Source of the DNA: Verrucomicrobiota bacterium
GTDB lineage: Bacteria; Verrucomicrobiota; Verrucomicrobiia; Opitutales; Opitutaceae
Direction: 5' to 3'
Length of the DNA stretch: 41,126 nt
NCBI GenBank assembly: GCA_023457715.1
Contig: JAEWKR010000013.1
Location: 1 to 41,126 of the forward strand
A program made the position numbers and the translations under genes. Below, one piece after another: positions 1 through 7,308 of this stretch. The notes beneath the pieces are model-generated. The model saw only the letters and a program-made list of their open reading frames with translations, did not search any database and was not told the DNA's origin. The stretch's first letter is position 1; each line of letters starts with the position of its first letter.

Positions 1-23
1 TCGCCTTCTCCGCTTGCTCGGGG

Positions 24-124
24 CCATTCGACGCGGGCCGCGAAACATGTGCATGCATCCACGCTGAATTGCCGGCCGCAGGCCATGAGCAAGGGCCGAG
101 TCTTGCGAGGCCCGCGTCGAATGG
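24..124. repeat. Inverted repeat abutting the tRNA-Asn 3' end
   Basis: CCATTCGACGCGGGCC at 24-39 is a perfect 16-bp inverted copy of 109-124. The right arm includes the encoded CCA of the minus-strand tRNA (122-124). In the tRNA's direction this is a long stem closing directly at the mature 3' end, with a loop of about 69 bp that holds smaller palindromes (CTTGCTC at 14-20 against GAGCAAG at 87-93 lies partly outside). It could act in 3' processing or termination, or mark an old insertion junction. No gene is seen in 1-121. Confidence 0.6.
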
Positions 125-196
125 CTGCCCGGGTAGGGATCGAACCTACGACCAAGTGATTAACAGTCACCTGCTCTGCCACTGAGCTACCGGGCA
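122..196 (-). tRNA. tRNA-Asn (anticodon GTT), CCA encoded
   Basis: On the minus strand the 7-bp acceptor stem is TGCCCGG (196-190) paired with CCGGGCA (132-126), followed by discriminator G and an encoded CCA ending at 122. The D arm is GCTCAGTGGCAGAGC. The anticodon arm has loop CTGTTAA with anticodon GTT. The T arm contains GGTTCGATCCC. The fold is complete and the gene looks functional. It decodes AAC/AAU as asparagine. There is no neighbouring tRNA gene. Confidence 0.97.
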
Positions 197-328
197 ACGT
201 GGCGATCACGGTGTTACGCGTGAAAGAGTCGTTGAAAAACAGGGTCGGCGGGGGGCTTGTCAACGCTCCTTTTCACCTCCGGCGAAAATTAAGACCCACC
301 GCCGCCACGCCCTACCGGCAAAGTTGGG

Positions 329-345
329 CAAGTGATTAACAGTCA
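329..345 (-). repeat. Displaced copy of tRNA-Asn anticodon arm (17 bp)
   Basis: CAAGTGATTAACAGTCA at 329-345 is identical to 153-169 inside the tRNA-Asn gene and lies 176 bp upstream of it in the same orientation. The flanks differ, so this is not a second tRNA. A short direct repeat of a tRNA arm is what tyrosine-recombinase integration can leave (attL/attR), but no integrase is visible in the window. It may instead be a recombination scar. Confidence 0.55.
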
Positions 346-422
346 TCAATGAGCCAGCCGATTCGATACGGACCGGCCCCAGCCGTCGGCAGGAGTGCAC
401 GAGGGCGGTCGGCCTCGCCGGA

Positions 423-443
423 CTGCGGGCGGTCCGCCCGCAG
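423..443. repeat. GC-rich palindrome (REP-like), downstream of ddh
   Basis: CTGCGGGCGG-T-CCGCCCGCAG forms a 10-bp perfect stem with a one-base loop, 35 bp beyond the ddh stop codon. It belongs to the same family as palindromes at 12720-12742, 12793-12817, 13981-14035, 22399-22421 and 25833-25855. Here it could help stabilise or terminate the ddh transcript, although no T-run follows. Otherwise nothing is seen in the 281 bp between the tRNA and ddh. Confidence 0.6.
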
Positions 444-477
444 AACGGCGTCCACTGTCGCTCGCGGGCATCCGTAA

Positions 478-1389
478 TCAGACCAGCGTCTTCACCCACG
501 TTTCGCGGTCACCGGGCAGCAGGTCCATGGGTGCGATCTCGGGCATGGTGTAGGCGCCGGGACGCAACCGCAGGGCCGCGGCGCGGCCGCAGGAGACCAT
601 GATCTGAGCCGTGAGCGCAGGGTTGTTGATCGTCATGCGGAATTCGAAGAGTTGGTTGTGCGCCGCCCCGCTGACGCCTTTGCGCTCCATGCGCACGCCG
701 TGCCCCATGTCTTTCAAAGCGTCCACGCTGGAGACGGCGATCACCCGGGTATCGTCGTTGATGAAGTACTCATCCGTCTTGATCGCCTTTTCGAGAGCGG
801 CGAAATCGGCGCCCGCCTCGAGTTCCACGTAGACCATGCGACGGTGCACGCCGGTGCCGGTGGGAATGGTCATCGAGAGCGCGTCCCTCACGCCGGGCTT
901 CGACTTGGCCACCACCGAGTGGCCCATGCTCATGCCGGGGCCAAAATTCGTATAGGTGATGCCGCGCGGCGCCATCGCGAGCAACAGGCTGCGCAGCACG
1001 GAGTCGCTTCCCGGATCCCAACCTGCGGAAACGACCGCGACGCTCTGGTGTTCCTTGCCGATGGCATCAAGCTGCTGGCGGAGGTCCCAGAGCTTTTGCC
1101 CGTGGATATCGAAACTGTCGACGGTATGGATCCCCCGGCGAAGGTACTGTGGAGCGACCTCCGGGATGCTGCGGGTGGGCCCGCACAGCAGCGCCACGTC
1201 GACCTTGCCCAGCCGCTCGGGTGTGTCGGCGATCGCAATGCCGGTCAACTCGACCGGCACCGGCTGCCCCGCTGATGCCGTGCGGCGAATCACACCGGCG
1301 AGCTCCATATCCGGCGCCGCCTGGACGGCTTCAACGGCCGAGCGGCCAATGTTTCCATATCCTACCACAGCAATGCGCAGTTTGTTCAT
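478..1389 (-). CDS. ddh: meso-diaminopimelate D-dehydrogenase
   Basis: A 303-residue protein with an N-terminal Rossmann motif (VVGYGNIGRS, about residues 6-15). The body is typical of Ddh, including SAGWDPG, the FGPGMSMGHS block and a C-terminal substrate/dimer domain ending with YTMPEIAP. The family makes meso-diaminopimelate from tetrahydrodipicolinate, ammonia and NADPH in one step, giving a short route to lysine and peptidoglycan in the cytoplasm. The start MNKLRIAVVG was chosen because the reading frame upstream of it (to 1635) runs through the hexamer repeat and would add a meaningless Glu-Ser tail. Length is slightly below the usual ~320. It is divergent from arsR, with about 244 bp between the starts. 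No neighbour from the lysine pathway is visible. Confidence 0.92.
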   Translation of the reverse strand: MNKLRIAVVGYGNIGRSAVEAVQAAPDMELAGVIRRTASAGQPVPVELTGIAIADTPERLGKVDVALLCGPTRSIPEVAPQYLRRGIHTVDSFDIHGQKLWDLRQQLDAIGKEHQSVAVVSAGWDPGSDSVLRSLLLAMAPRGITYTNFGPGMSMGHSVVAKSKPGVRDALSMTIPTGTGVHRRMVYVELEAGADFAALEKAIKTDEYFINDDTRVIAVSSVDALKDMGHGVRMERKGVSGAAHNQLFEFRMTINNPALTAQIMVSCGRAAALRLRPGAYTMPEIAPMDLLPGDRETWVKTLV

Positions 1390-1519
1390 GAGTGCGAAGC
1401 TACATGACAGCGATTCATGCGTGTGAGTCGAGGGAGGATCGAGAGAGGGCGGGATGCCGGCGGTCGCCAGCAGCACGCCCGGATGCGAGGCGGCAGGCCG
1501 AACAGCGACTCCCTTCCGG

Positions 1520-1575
<56 letters not shown>

Positions 1576-1591
1576 CCCTTCCCTTCGCCTG

Positions 1592-1625
1592 CATACCTCT
1601 TGCGGTATATGCGAGAACGGGTATG
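1592..1625 (+). promoter_or_regulatory. Putative ArsR operator/promoter of arsR-arsC-acr3
   Basis: An imperfect dyad, CATACC (1592-1597) and GGTATG (1620-1625), encloses a second imperfect dyad TCTTGC/GCGAGA with a GGTATAT core that could serve as a -10 element. It ends 8 bp before the arsR ATG. ArsR/SmtB repressors bind such dyads across their own promoters. The assignment rests on position and symmetry only. Confidence 0.45.
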
Positions 1626-1633
1626 TCGGTGGC

Positions 1634-1984
1634 ATGGAGCTGGTCCAAATCTACGAATGTCTCTGTGACCGCACGCGGCTTCGGATTCTTCATCTGTTGA
1701 CCCACGGGCCGCTCTGCGTGTGCCATTTCCAGTCGGTTCTGCGCGAGCCGCAGGTGAAGATTTCCAAGCATCTCGCCTACCTTCGGGGACGAGGCGTGGT
1801 GCAAGCCGAGCGGCGACGTAATTGGATGGTGTATTCGCTGCCGAAAGTTCGCTCGCGGGAATTGGCCGCAAATCTCGCCTGCCTCCAGGACTGTGCCCGG
1901 GAAGAGGCCGTCTTCCGCCAGGATCTGGCGCGGCTCAGGAAACTGGCTCCCGATCCCGTGCCGTGCGCTTGCGAAACGGAATGA
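1634..1984 (+). CDS. arsR: ArsR-family arsenic-responsive repressor
   Basis: A 116-residue winged-helix regulator. The recognition region carries GPLCVCHF with Cys28 and Cys30, matching the CxC metalloid site in the helix (ELCVCDL type) of classical As(III)-sensing ArsR. QVKISKHLAYLRGRGVV is the helix-turn-helix, followed by the wing RRRNWMVYSLP. A second Cys pair, CAC, sits at the C-terminus. In this family As(III) binding releases the repressor from its own operator. The ATG at 1634 was chosen because it begins the conserved fold; the open frame upstream only reads through the hexamer array. It overlaps the next gene by ATGA and heads a three-gene arsenic operon. Confidence 0.93.
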   Translation: MELVQIYECLCDRTRLRILHLLTHGPLCVCHFQSVLREPQVKISKHLAYLRGRGVVQAERRRNWMVYSLPKVRSRELAANLACLQDCAREEAVFRQDLARLRKLAPDPVPCACETE

Positions 1985-2442
1985 CTTCCATGCCTGACTC
2001 CAAACCGACCGTGCTGATTCTCTGCACCGGCAACTCCTGTCGCAGTCACTTGGCGGAGGGCCTCCTTCGCGCGGTGGCCGGCGATTTCCTCGACGTCGCG
2101 AGTGCGGGCTCCAAGCCCGCCGGCTACGTGCATCCGCTCGCCGTCCAGGTCATGCAGGAGATTGGAATCGACCTTTCCACGCACACCTCAAAGCACATGA
2201 ACGAGTTCATCTCCCGCCAGGTGGAGACCGTGATCACGGTGTGCGGCCATGCGGATCAGGCGTGCCCGATCTTTCCCGGCCAGGTCAACCGGCACCACTG
2301 GCCCTTTGACGACCCGGCGCACGCCACCGGATCGGACGAGGAGAAACTGGCCGTGTTTCGCCGGGTGCGGAACGAAATCCAGCGGACCTTCACGGCGTAC
2401 GCCGATGGCCGCCGCGACCAGATGAAGGCGCCGCGTTCCTGA
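1981..2442 (+). CDS. arsC: Arsenate reductase, low-molecular-weight phosphatase type
   Basis: A 153-residue protein of the LMW-PTP fold that reduces arsenate to arsenite in the cytoplasm. The phosphatase loop CTGNSCR (CX5R) has Cys15 and Arg21. The relay cysteines are Cys88 and Cys95 in CGHADQACP, with the same seven-residue spacing as Cys82/Cys89 of the thioredoxin-linked enzymes. A DP near WPFDDPA fits the general acid. The ATG at 1981 overlaps the arsR stop (ATGA), indicating translational coupling; ATG 1990 is an alternative giving MPDSKPTV. It sits between the repressor and the arsenite exporter. Presence of all three cysteines argues for the thioredoxin-coupled rather than the glutaredoxin class. 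Confidence 0.94.
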   Translation: MTSMPDSKPTVLILCTGNSCRSHLAEGLLRAVAGDFLDVASAGSKPAGYVHPLAVQVMQEIGIDLSTHTSKHMNEFISRQVETVITVCGHADQACPIFPGQVNRHHWPFDDPAHATGSDEEKLAVFRRVRNEIQRTFTAYADGRRDQMKAPRS

Positions 2443-2453
2443 GGGGACCCATC

Positions 2454-3533
2454 ATGTCGACGCATGATTCTGCCAGGACCGAAACGGTCGCCAGGAACCT
2501 GTCGTTTCTGGATCGCTATCTCACCGTCTGGATCTTCGCCGCCATGGGTGTCGGCGTTGCGCTCGGGCACTTCGTGCTGGCCGATCCGGAGGCGTTTTTC
2601 GCGCCGATGACGGTCGGCACCACCAATCTGCCCATAGCCGTGGGGTTGATTCTGATGATGTATCCGCCGCTTGCGAAGGTGAGGTATGCAGAGCTGCCGA
2701 AGGTCTTCACGAACCTCCGCATCCTGACCCTCTCGCTCGTCCAGAACTGGATCGTCGGTCCGGGGTTGATGTTTTTCCTGGCGATCCTGCTCCTGCGCGA
2801 CCACCCGGACTACATGGTGGGGCTGATCCTCGTCGGCATCGCCCGTTGCATTGCGATGGTGCTGGTGTGGAACGAGCTCGCAAAGGGCAGCCGCGAGTAC
2901 GCGGCAGGTCTGGTGGCGCTTAACAGCATCGCCCAGATCCTCTTCTACAGCTTCTACGCCTGGCTCTTCATTACCGTGCTGCCACCGTACTTCGGGCTCC
3001 GAGGCACCGTCGTGAAGGTCGCGATGAGCGACATCTTCTGGAGCGTCATGATCTACCTTGGGATCCCGTTTGCGGCCGGCGTGCTCAGCCGCGTGCTGCT
3101 GGTGGCCGCCAAAGGGGAGACCTGGTATGAAACGAAGTTCGTCCCCCGGATTTCGCCCCTGACCCTCGCGGCGCTGCTGTTCACGATCGTCGTCATGTTC
3201 ACCTTCAAGGGTGACGCGATCGTGCAGTTGCCCGGCGATGTCCTGCGGATTGCGCTTCCGCTCGTGCTGTATTTCGCGGTCATGTTCCTGGTGAGCTTCG
3301 TCATGGCGAAGCGGCTGGGCGCGGACTACCCGCGGTCCACGTCGCTCGCGTTCACCTCCGCCGGCAACAACTTCGAGTTGGCGATCGCCGTCGCGATTGC
3401 CGTGTTCGGCCTGAAATCGGATGTCGCGTTTGCCGCGGTGGTCGGACCTCTCATCGAGGTGCCCGCGCTGATCGGACTTGTGCACGTGTCCTTCTGGCTG
3501 AAACGGCGCTGGTATTCGGGCGCCCTTTCATAG
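2454..3533 (+). CDS. acr3: Acr3-family arsenite efflux transporter
   Basis: A 359-residue integral membrane protein with about ten hydrophobic segments, the usual length for Acr3. The signature IARCIAMVLVWNELAKG contains the conserved Cys (residue 132) shown in this family to be needed for As(III) transport, and a second conserved region NNFELAIAVAIAVFG lies near the C-terminus. It exports arsenite using the proton gradient. The start follows a purine-rich GAGGGG, and the gap to arsC is only 11 bp, so it completes the arsR-arsC-acr3 operon. The repeat element at 3567-3659 lies 33 bp beyond the stop. Confidence 0.95.
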   Translation: MSTHDSARTETVARNLSFLDRYLTVWIFAAMGVGVALGHFVLADPEAFFAPMTVGTTNLPIAVGLILMMYPPLAKVRYAELPKVFTNLRILTLSLVQNWIVGPGLMFFLAILLLRDHPDYMVGLILVGIARCIAMVLVWNELAKGSREYAAGLVALNSIAQILFYSFYAWLFITVLPPYFGLRGTVVKVAMSDIFWSVMIYLGIPFAAGVLSRVLLVAAKGETWYETKFVPRISPLTLAALLFTIVVMFTFKGDAIVQLPGDVLRIALPLVLYFAVMFLVSFVMAKRLGADYPRSTSLAFTSAGNNFELAIAVAIAVFGLKSDVAFAAVVGPLIEVPALIGLVHVSFWLKRRWYSGALS

Positions 3534-3566
3534 GCCCGGACGCAAATGCGTACGATTCTTACCGGG

Positions 3567-3659
3567 ATTTCAGATTTCAAATTTCAGATTTCAGAAGCCA
3601 AGCCGCCGAACGCCTTCCGCCTACCGGCTACTGAGATCTGAAATGCCCGCGCTGCGGGC
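3567..3659. repeat. Heptamer (ATTTCAG) element with terminal GC hairpin, copy 1
   Basis: Four heptamers, ATTTCAG-ATTTCAA-ATTTCAG-ATTTCAG, run from 3567 to 3594. An inverted remnant ATCTGAAAT is at 3636-3644, and the hairpin GCCCGCGCTGCGGGC is at 3645-3659. The same order of parts occurs at 37972-38138, where both arms are complete. The unit fills the gap between acr3 and the DUF72 gene. Confidence 0.8.
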
Positions 3660-3698
3660 CCTTGGAACCGGGCAAGGCGGTCGCAGACTATCCGGCTC

Positions 3699-4421
3699 AT
3701 GCAGATCCATGTCGGGTGCTCGGGCTGGTTTTATTCGCACTGGCGCGGCCTCTTCTATCCGCCGCAGGAGCCGACGACCCAATTATGGTTCGGGTACTAT
3801 GCGAATGTGTTCCGGACCGTGGAGCTGAATGCGCCGTTCTACCGCTGGCCGACGGCGGCGACGGTGAAGCGTTGGAAGCGTGAGGCGCCGCCGGGGTTCG
3901 TGTATTCGGTCAAGGTTAACCAGGAGATCACGCACCAGCGCCGGCTTGTGCGCACGAAGGCGCGGGTGGATGCCTTCTACGACCTGGCCGCGACGCTGGG
4001 GGAGAAGATGGGCTGCTTTCTTTTCCAGTTTCCCCCGAGCTACCGGTACACCGCGTCCCGGCTGAAGAGCGTCGTGACGCAGCTCGAGCCAGCGACGCGG
4101 AGCGTGGTGGAGTTTCGCCACCGCAGCTGGTGGCGGCCGTCGGTGTACCGCGCGTTGGCGGAGCGGGACCTCAGCTTCTGTGCGGTGAGCGCGCCGCGCC
4201 TGCCGGAGGACTTTCCGCCCGGGCAGCGCGTGCTGTACGTCCGCTTCAGCGGCGTGACGCAGTGGTACCGGCACGACTACACCCGCGAGGAGTTGAGCCG
4301 CTGGGCGGAGCGCATTCGCAGCTCCGGCGCGGAGGAGGCGTGGATTTATTTCAACAACGACCGGAACGCCCACGCGATCAAGAATGCCCTGGCGCTGCGC
4401 CGGATGCTGAGGTCCGGATGA
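3699..4421 (+). CDS. DUF72 (YecE-type) family protein
   Basis: A 240-residue protein that starts with the family signature MQIHVGCSGWFYSHWRGLFYP and carries the conserved blocks ELNAPFYRWP, GFVYSVKVNQEITH, FLFQFPPS, VVEFRHRSWW and, at the end, YVRFSGVTQWY and IYFNNDRNAHAIKNAL. DUF72 proteins have a TIM-barrel-like fold and unknown biochemical function; a role in nucleic-acid or sugar-phosphate metabolism has been suspected but not shown. The length is typical. There is no operon partner: a repeat element separates it from acr3, and the histidine phosphatase gene beyond it is convergent. Confidence 0.9.
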   Translation: MQIHVGCSGWFYSHWRGLFYPPQEPTTQLWFGYYANVFRTVELNAPFYRWPTAATVKRWKREAPPGFVYSVKVNQEITHQRRLVRTKARVDAFYDLAATLGEKMGCFLFQFPPSYRYTASRLKSVVTQLEPATRSVVEFRHRSWWRPSVYRALAERDLSFCAVSAPRLPEDFPPGQRVLYVRFSGVTQWYRHDYTREELSRWAERIRSSGAEEAWIYFNNDRNAHAIKNALALRRMLRSG

Positions 4422-4460
4422 AGAATTCAGCGAGCAAGGAGGGGCCGCTATTCTCCGAGC

Positions 4461-4612
4461 GCTCTGTACTAATATCCCAGAAATTCGTGTTTTTTGAGCA
4501 CGATTTGTTTTTGGGCTCCTCCCCATCCTCTCAACCACAGATGAACACAGATGGACTCAGATTTGGAAAAAGACCGGCCTGGATCCGTGTCCATCTGTGT
4601 TCATCTGTGGTT
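4461..4612. repeat. Composite inverted-repeat element A (ACAGATGAAC arms)
   Basis: The leader at 4461-4506 includes TTCGTGTTTTTTGAGCACGA. After a 26-bp gap come perfect 22-bp inverted arms at 4533-4554 and 4591-4612, built from degenerate ACAGATGAAC-type repeats, with a 36-bp spacer. The same leader, the same 26-bp gap and different arms occur at 6029-6241. It lies between convergent genes (stops at 4421 and 4616), so the hairpin could act as a two-way terminator. The right arm ends 3 bp from the phosphatase stop. Confidence 0.85.
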
Positions 4613-4615
4613 CAT

Positions 4616-5233
4616 CTATGCCACGATGCCGGGCGTGAGCCGGAAATCCGTCGCAAGCGCGTCGAACTCGGCTCCTGGCTCAAACTCGCGGTCCCAGGTC
4701 AGAACGTTTTTGTCCCACCGAAGGCGGACGATCTCGGGGGTCCGCAACGCACTCGCCTCGCGCACACCGAACGACGGATCCAGCGTGGTAAGCAGCAGTG
4801 CGATCGCGTAGCCGTGAGAACCCAGGGCGACGGTTCCCTCCGGATTATCCTCCGCGATGGCGCGGACGGCGCCGGCCATCCGCGAACGGCACACCAACCC
4901 TGATTCACCGCCCTCGAGCGCGTACGACAGATCGGCCCAGGAACGCTGCCAGACGTCGCGGAGATCCGCGATCCAGTCCCGGCTGAGGCACCGCTCACGC
5001 AGTCCGTCGCGCACCTGCAGAGGCAGCTCCCGCGCCGTCGTGAACGGCCGCAAGGTGTCGATGCTCCGGCGAAACGGACTGCTATAGACCGCCTCAATGC
5101 CGAGCGCGGTCAGCACCGGCACCAGCCCGGCCGCCTGCGCCTGCCCACGCTCGGACAGTTCCCACTCGGGTTCCGGCACCGCCCGCAGCGGATTCGCCTG
5201 CGCATGCCGGACCAGGTAAAGCGTGGTCGCCAT
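4616..5233 (-). CDS. Histidine phosphatase (phosphoglycerate-mutase-like)
   Basis: A 205-residue cytoplasmic protein of the histidine phosphatase superfamily. The N-terminal motif LVRHAQ supplies Arg9 and the phospho-acceptor His10. SSPFRRS supplies the second Arg, EGGES around residue 110 the general acid, and GSHG the second catalytic His (140). RHAQ replaces the commoner RHG/RHGE. The substrate cannot be told from sequence; small phosphatases for sugar phosphates, nucleotides or SixA-like targets share this pattern. No signal peptide. It is the last gene of a minus-strand run downstream of the cupin gene, with an ATTTCAG-type heptamer array in the 77-bp gap. Confidence 0.85.
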   Translation of the reverse strand: MATTLYLVRHAQANPLRAVPEPEWELSERGQAQAAGLVPVLTALGIEAVYSSPFRRSIDTLRPFTTARELPLQVRDGLRERCLSRDWIADLRDVWQRSWADLSYALEGGESGLVCRSRMAGAVRAIAEDNPEGTVALGSHGYAIALLLTTLDPSFGVREASALRTPEIVRLRWDKNVLTWDREFEPGAEFDALATDFRLTPGIVA

Positions 5234-5258
5234 CCATCAGAGCCTGCCGCGGCACCGG

Positions 5259-5293
5259 TGAAATGTGAAATCTGAAATCTGAAATCTGAAATT
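5259..5293. repeat. Heptamer array (TGAAATC), 5 units
   Basis: Five units, TGAAATG-TGAAATC-TGAAATC-TGAAATC-TGAAATT, related to the ATTTCAG arms at 3567 and 37972 and read on the opposite strand. It lies between the cupin stop (5311) and the phosphatase start (5233). A degenerate opposite-orientation array at 5935-5968 lies on the other side of the cupin gene. Confidence 0.8.
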
Positions 5294-5310
5294 CCCAGCT
5301 TCACTCCCGC

Positions 5311-5790
5311 CTATTCCTCGCCGTCGAAATAAGGGATTGCGGGTGCGCGCATGATGGCTTCGTCGTTCTTTGCGATCAGCCACTTGTTGCTGTCGGGGTA
5401 GTAGCAGCCTTCGCTGAGCGGGTTGTCGGCGACGACGAGGAGGACGAAGTCTTCGGGTCCGTCGGCGATGAGTTGGTGCGCTTCACCGGGTTCGAAGAAG
5501 AAGGCGTCGCCGGCGACGACAGGGGTGGTGCCACCTGCGTGGCGGACCGAGCCCGAGCCGGCCAGGACCTGGAAATATTCGTACTGCGCGGTGTGCAGAT
5601 GATACGGACTGCGCATCTTGCCCGCGGGAATCCGGCAAAGCTGCACGTCGAAGGGATGCCGCTCCCGCAGGTCGGTTGAGTCCGGATTCCGACCCAGCGC
5701 GACCGAGATGTCCTTCAACCCGCGGGCATATTTGCCCTTCGGCGAGACCGAGAAGGATTCCGGGAGATCGGGGACGTGGATCTTTTTCAT
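5311..5790 (-). CDS. Cupin-domain protein
   Basis: A 159-residue single-domain cupin. Motif 1 is PAGKMRSPYHLHTAQYEYFQV, with His64, His66 and Glu71 as metal ligands; motif 2 is GDAFFFEPGEAHQL with His105. These are the residues that bind Fe, Mn or Zn in active cupins, so a metal site is likely. The reaction is unknown (isomerase, dioxygenase or binding protein are all possible). The start MKKIHVPDLP was chosen because the longer open frame (to 5949) reads straight through the CGAACAT array, adding a repetitive MFDVRCS tail. Its 5' leader contains that array 33 bp upstream of the ATG. Confidence 0.85.
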   Translation of the reverse strand: MKKIHVPDLPESFSVSPKGKYARGLKDISVALGRNPDSTDLRERHPFDVQLCRIPAGKMRSPYHLHTAQYEYFQVLAGSGSVRHAGGTTPVVAGDAFFFEPGEAHQLIADGPEDFVLLVVADNPLSEGCYYPDSNKWLIAKNDEAIMRAPAIPYFDGEE

Positions 5791-5821
5791 GGGCGAAAGG
5801 GGCTGAAGAAAAGCGGAACGC

Positions 5822-5876
<55 letters not shown>

Positions 5877-5934
5877 CGATGTCCGCGGCTACCAGAATGT
5901 AGCGAAGAGCGCCAGCGATTCGACGGCTGACACC

Positions 5935-5968
5935 GATCTCAAATCTCAAGTTTCAGATCTCAAATCCC
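5935..5968. repeat. Degenerate heptamer array (GATCTCA/AGTTTCA)
   Basis: Units GATCTCA-AATCTCA-AGTTTCA-GATCTCA-AATCCCG are of the ATTTCAG family in diverged form. It is in opposite orientation to the array at 5259-5293, so the two flank the cupin gene as an inverted pair. Confidence 0.6.
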
Positions 5969-6028
5969 GGATTGGGCCTCCGTGTCCTCCTTGTCCGCCG
6001 TAGGCTCGGCGAAGGTGGATGTGTCGGA

Positions 6029-6241
6029 GCTCTGTAGTGCTATCCCTGCATTTCGTGTTTTTTGAGCACGATTTCCCGTTTCGGTGAGCGTCGTCCCAAT
6101 CATTGAACAGAAGGTAACGAAGGAAACGAAGGCCGCTGAGTGAATTGGAGCAGTTCCTCCAAATCAGATTTCCCAAAAACCGAACTACAGCGCCGAGTGA
6201 TCCCGCAATCCTTCGTTTCCTTCGTTACCTTCTGTTGAATG
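6029..6241. repeat. Composite inverted-repeat element B (AACGAAGGA arms)
   Basis: The leader at 6029-6074 matches that of element A (identical over 23 bp at 6052-6074). After a 26-bp gap come 32-bp arms at 6101-6132 and 6210-6241 with one mismatch, built of AACGAAGGA-type repeats around a 77-bp spacer. It lies downstream of the nitrilase gene, the end of the long minus-strand operon, so it could terminate or protect that transcript. Confidence 0.85.
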
Positions 6242-6293
6242 GATTGATCTGGTTGCGGCGCAGCCGCTCTAAGCCTTCTGCGCCTTCTTGCGG

Positions 6294-7301
6294 CTATCCT
6301 GCCTTGGGGCCGTACGGGTCGCGGCTGAGCACGGCTTTGATCGCCGCATTGTTCTCTTCGATGGTTCGATTGTTGCCCGTGAAGCTTGCGGCAGGGTAAC
6401 CGCTCTTCCCGTTCGCGCCCGGATAGGCTTCGCGGCGCAGATGCGCGAGCGGGTTGTGACCCAGGCGGTTCGCCCGCGCTTCCCGAAGCGCGCCCAGGTC
6501 GATCTCCGCCACGACCACTTTCTCGCCCGGGCCGGGATCCGCCTGCGCCAGGATCCGGCCGTCGTAGTCTACGACCATGCTCCCGCCGGGCCACGAGAAC
6601 GGGCCGTAGTGCTGCAGGCTGGCGCCCTGGTTGGCGGCAACGACATACGCCAGGTTCTCCAGCGCGCGGCAGCGGTTCACCACGGTCCACCAGTCCATCG
6701 GCGGGGTCGCACCCCATGGGTCCATGTACGCCGACACCCGGATCAACACCTCGGCTCCGTTGATCGTCAGCTGCCGGATCGCCTCCGGGAAATTCCAGTC
6801 GTAGCAGATCGCGCATCCCAGGTTGCCCAGTTCCGTCCGCGCGACGGGAAACAGCTCTTCCGCGTAGCCCGGGACGTCGTGTGGACTCGCGTGCACTTCC
6901 CAGGGGATCCAGGGGTTGACCTTGCGGTACTTCGTCAGGATTCCCTCGGGGCCGATGAGGCAGGTCGTGTTGAACAGAACGCCCGGATACTTCGGGTCCT
7001 CCTCGATGAAACTTCCCGTCTGGATGTAGATGCCATGCTGCCTGGCTTTCGCGATATATCGATCGGTGTGCTCGTTCGGAATCGGAACCGCTAGTTTCGC
7101 GCGCAGCTCGGCGACGGTGAAGTACACGGGAGCCGCGTGCGCGAATTCGGGAAACACCAGCAATCGGACGGGAAAGAACGGGCGATACCCCAACACGGCG
7201 CCGTCGATCAGCGCCAGCATCCGGTCGACGCGGCTGGCGATCTCCCGCCGGTCGGCCGGACAGGCGAAATCAGTCTGAACGGCGGCGACGGCGTAACGCA
7301 T
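6294..7301 (-). CDS. Nitrilase-superfamily carbon-nitrogen hydrolase
   Basis: A 335-residue cytoplasmic enzyme with the full catalytic triad of the family: Glu52 in VFPEF, Lys127 in YRKVNP and Cys166 in CAICYDWNFPEA. A further glutamate in PWE helps shape the pocket in related amidases. The family hydrolyses nitriles, amides or carbamoyl groups. The substrate is unknown; the C-terminal region after residue 270 (NRLGHNPLAHLRREAY) resembles amidases that act on small amides. The start lies 7 bp after the stop of the giant TPR/ASPIC gene, so it is the last gene of the operon and the only clearly cytoplasmic enzyme in it. It may process a nitrogen-containing compound captured by the exported proteins. 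Confidence 0.88.
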   Translation of the reverse strand: MRYAVAAVQTDFACPADRREIASRVDRMLALIDGAVLGYRPFFPVRLLVFPEFAHAAPVYFTVAELRAKLAVPIPNEHTDRYIAKARQHGIYIQTGSFIEEDPKYPGVLFNTTCLIGPEGILTKYRKVNPWIPWEVHASPHDVPGYAEELFPVARTELGNLGCAICYDWNFPEAIRQLTINGAEVLIRVSAYMDPWGATPPMDWWTVVNRCRALENLAYVVAANQGASLQHYGPFSWPGGSMVVDYDGRILAQADPGPGEKVVVAEIDLGALREARANRLGHNPLAHLRREAYPGANGKSGYPAASFTGNNRTIEENNAAIKAVLSRDPYGPKAG

Positions 7302-7308
7302 GGGCTGG

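Noticed and set aside
260..499. 79-codon open frame on the minus strand between ddh and the tRNA
   Set aside because: It starts inside the ddh 3' end, crosses the GC palindrome and the tRNA fragment, and shows no domain-like content.
6101..6241. Integron attC site
   Set aside because: The inverted arms lack a GTTRRRY core at the expected place and no integrase gene is visible.
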